From Sphingomonadales bacterium (lineage in GTDB: Bacteria; Bacteroidota; Bacteroidia; Chitinophagales; Chitinophagaceae), in the NCBI GenBank assembly GCA_016872155.1, contig VHBB01000007.1:23594-87593 (forward strand): 64,000 bases of DNA, read 5' to 3'. A program made the translations under genes and the position numbers. This document shows positions 63,938 through 64,000 of this stretch, piece by piece; within the stretch, counting starts at the first letter, position 1; each line of letters starts with the position of its first letter. Below the pieces are notes generated by a model. It saw only the letters and a list, made by a program, of their open reading frames with translations, was not told the origin of the DNA and did not search any database.

Positions 63938-64000
63938 ATGATAAGTGTAAAAGATCTTAAGCTCGCCTATGGAAAACGAGTGCTTTTCGAAGAGGTCAAC
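63938..64000 (+). CDS. ABC-F family ATP-binding protein, N-terminus only
   Basis: Only 21 codons are in the window: MISVKDLKLAYGKRVLFEEV, the usual first strand of a Bacteroidota ABC-F translation factor, just before its Walker A motif. ABC-F proteins act on the ribosome; the subgroup cannot be told from so little. It runs off the right edge. Confidence 0.6.
   Translation, partial: MISVKDLKLAYGKRVLFEEVN

Overview
The window reads as chromosomal core sequence of a Bacteroidota bacterium, most likely Chitinophagaceae or a close relative; this is inferred from gene families, not from a marker-gene placement. Lineage marks are a secreted protein with a type IX secretion sorting domain, a fused SecDF, a DUF4295 gene next to rpmB-rpmG, bacillithiol genes, a CCDC81-type HU protein, DUF4294, and many TAnnTTTG -7 boxes. 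Coding density is very high. No stretch over 300 bases lacks a gene, several convergent gene pairs overlap at their 3' ends, and I saw no tRNA, rRNA, CRISPR array, insertion sequence or prophage.

Layout. 1-3 kb: a truncated cinA, a broken DUF6526 gene, an M50 protease and a DoxX gene. 3-9.3 kb: four genes joined by 4-base stop/start overlaps (giant TPR protein, outer-membrane barrel, HU-like membrane protein, methyltransferase). 9.3-14.9 kb: glutamine cyclotransferase, lpdA, rpmB-rpmG-DUF4295, ftsY-rimO. 14.9-20.9 kb: a complete four-enzyme trans-4-hydroxyproline degradation set, split by an antiparallel sterol-desaturase-family gene. 20.9-29.8 kb: bshC, then a minus-strand run purK-adaptor-RND permease-TolC-purE; the RND gene carries one in-frame TAG. 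29.8-34.1 kb: HPPD, an L,D-transpeptidase/TonB-C fusion, fbp, an ABC ATPase. 34-42.6 kb: a minus-strand run ccmE-ccmF-DUF4294-bshB1-membrane protein-radical SAM-TonB-like-folC. 42.7-51.1 kb: acyl-CoA dehydrogenase, YggS, CocE-type hydrolase, cupin, glnS, an acyl-CoA mutase subunit and an IscA-like protein. 51.2-64 kb: secDF, a beta-lactamase-fold hydrolase, an aminotransferase, coaE-yajC-nusB, groES-groEL, a secreted M43 metalloprotease, and the start of an ABC-F gene.

How it fits together. The hydroxyproline enzymes turn trans-4-hydroxy-L-proline into 2-oxoglutarate, a collagen or plant-wall derived carbon and nitrogen source. bshC and bshB1 supply two of the three bacillithiol steps. CcmE/CcmF serve cytochrome c maturation. 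SecDF, YajC, FtsY and GroESL serve protein export and folding. I found no defence, mobile or biosynthetic island. The most interesting signals are the TPR/barrel/HU operon, the two in-frame amber codons, a recurring TAnnTTTG-N4-ATG arrangement that predicts leaderless mRNAs, and the CxxxY-type CcmE.
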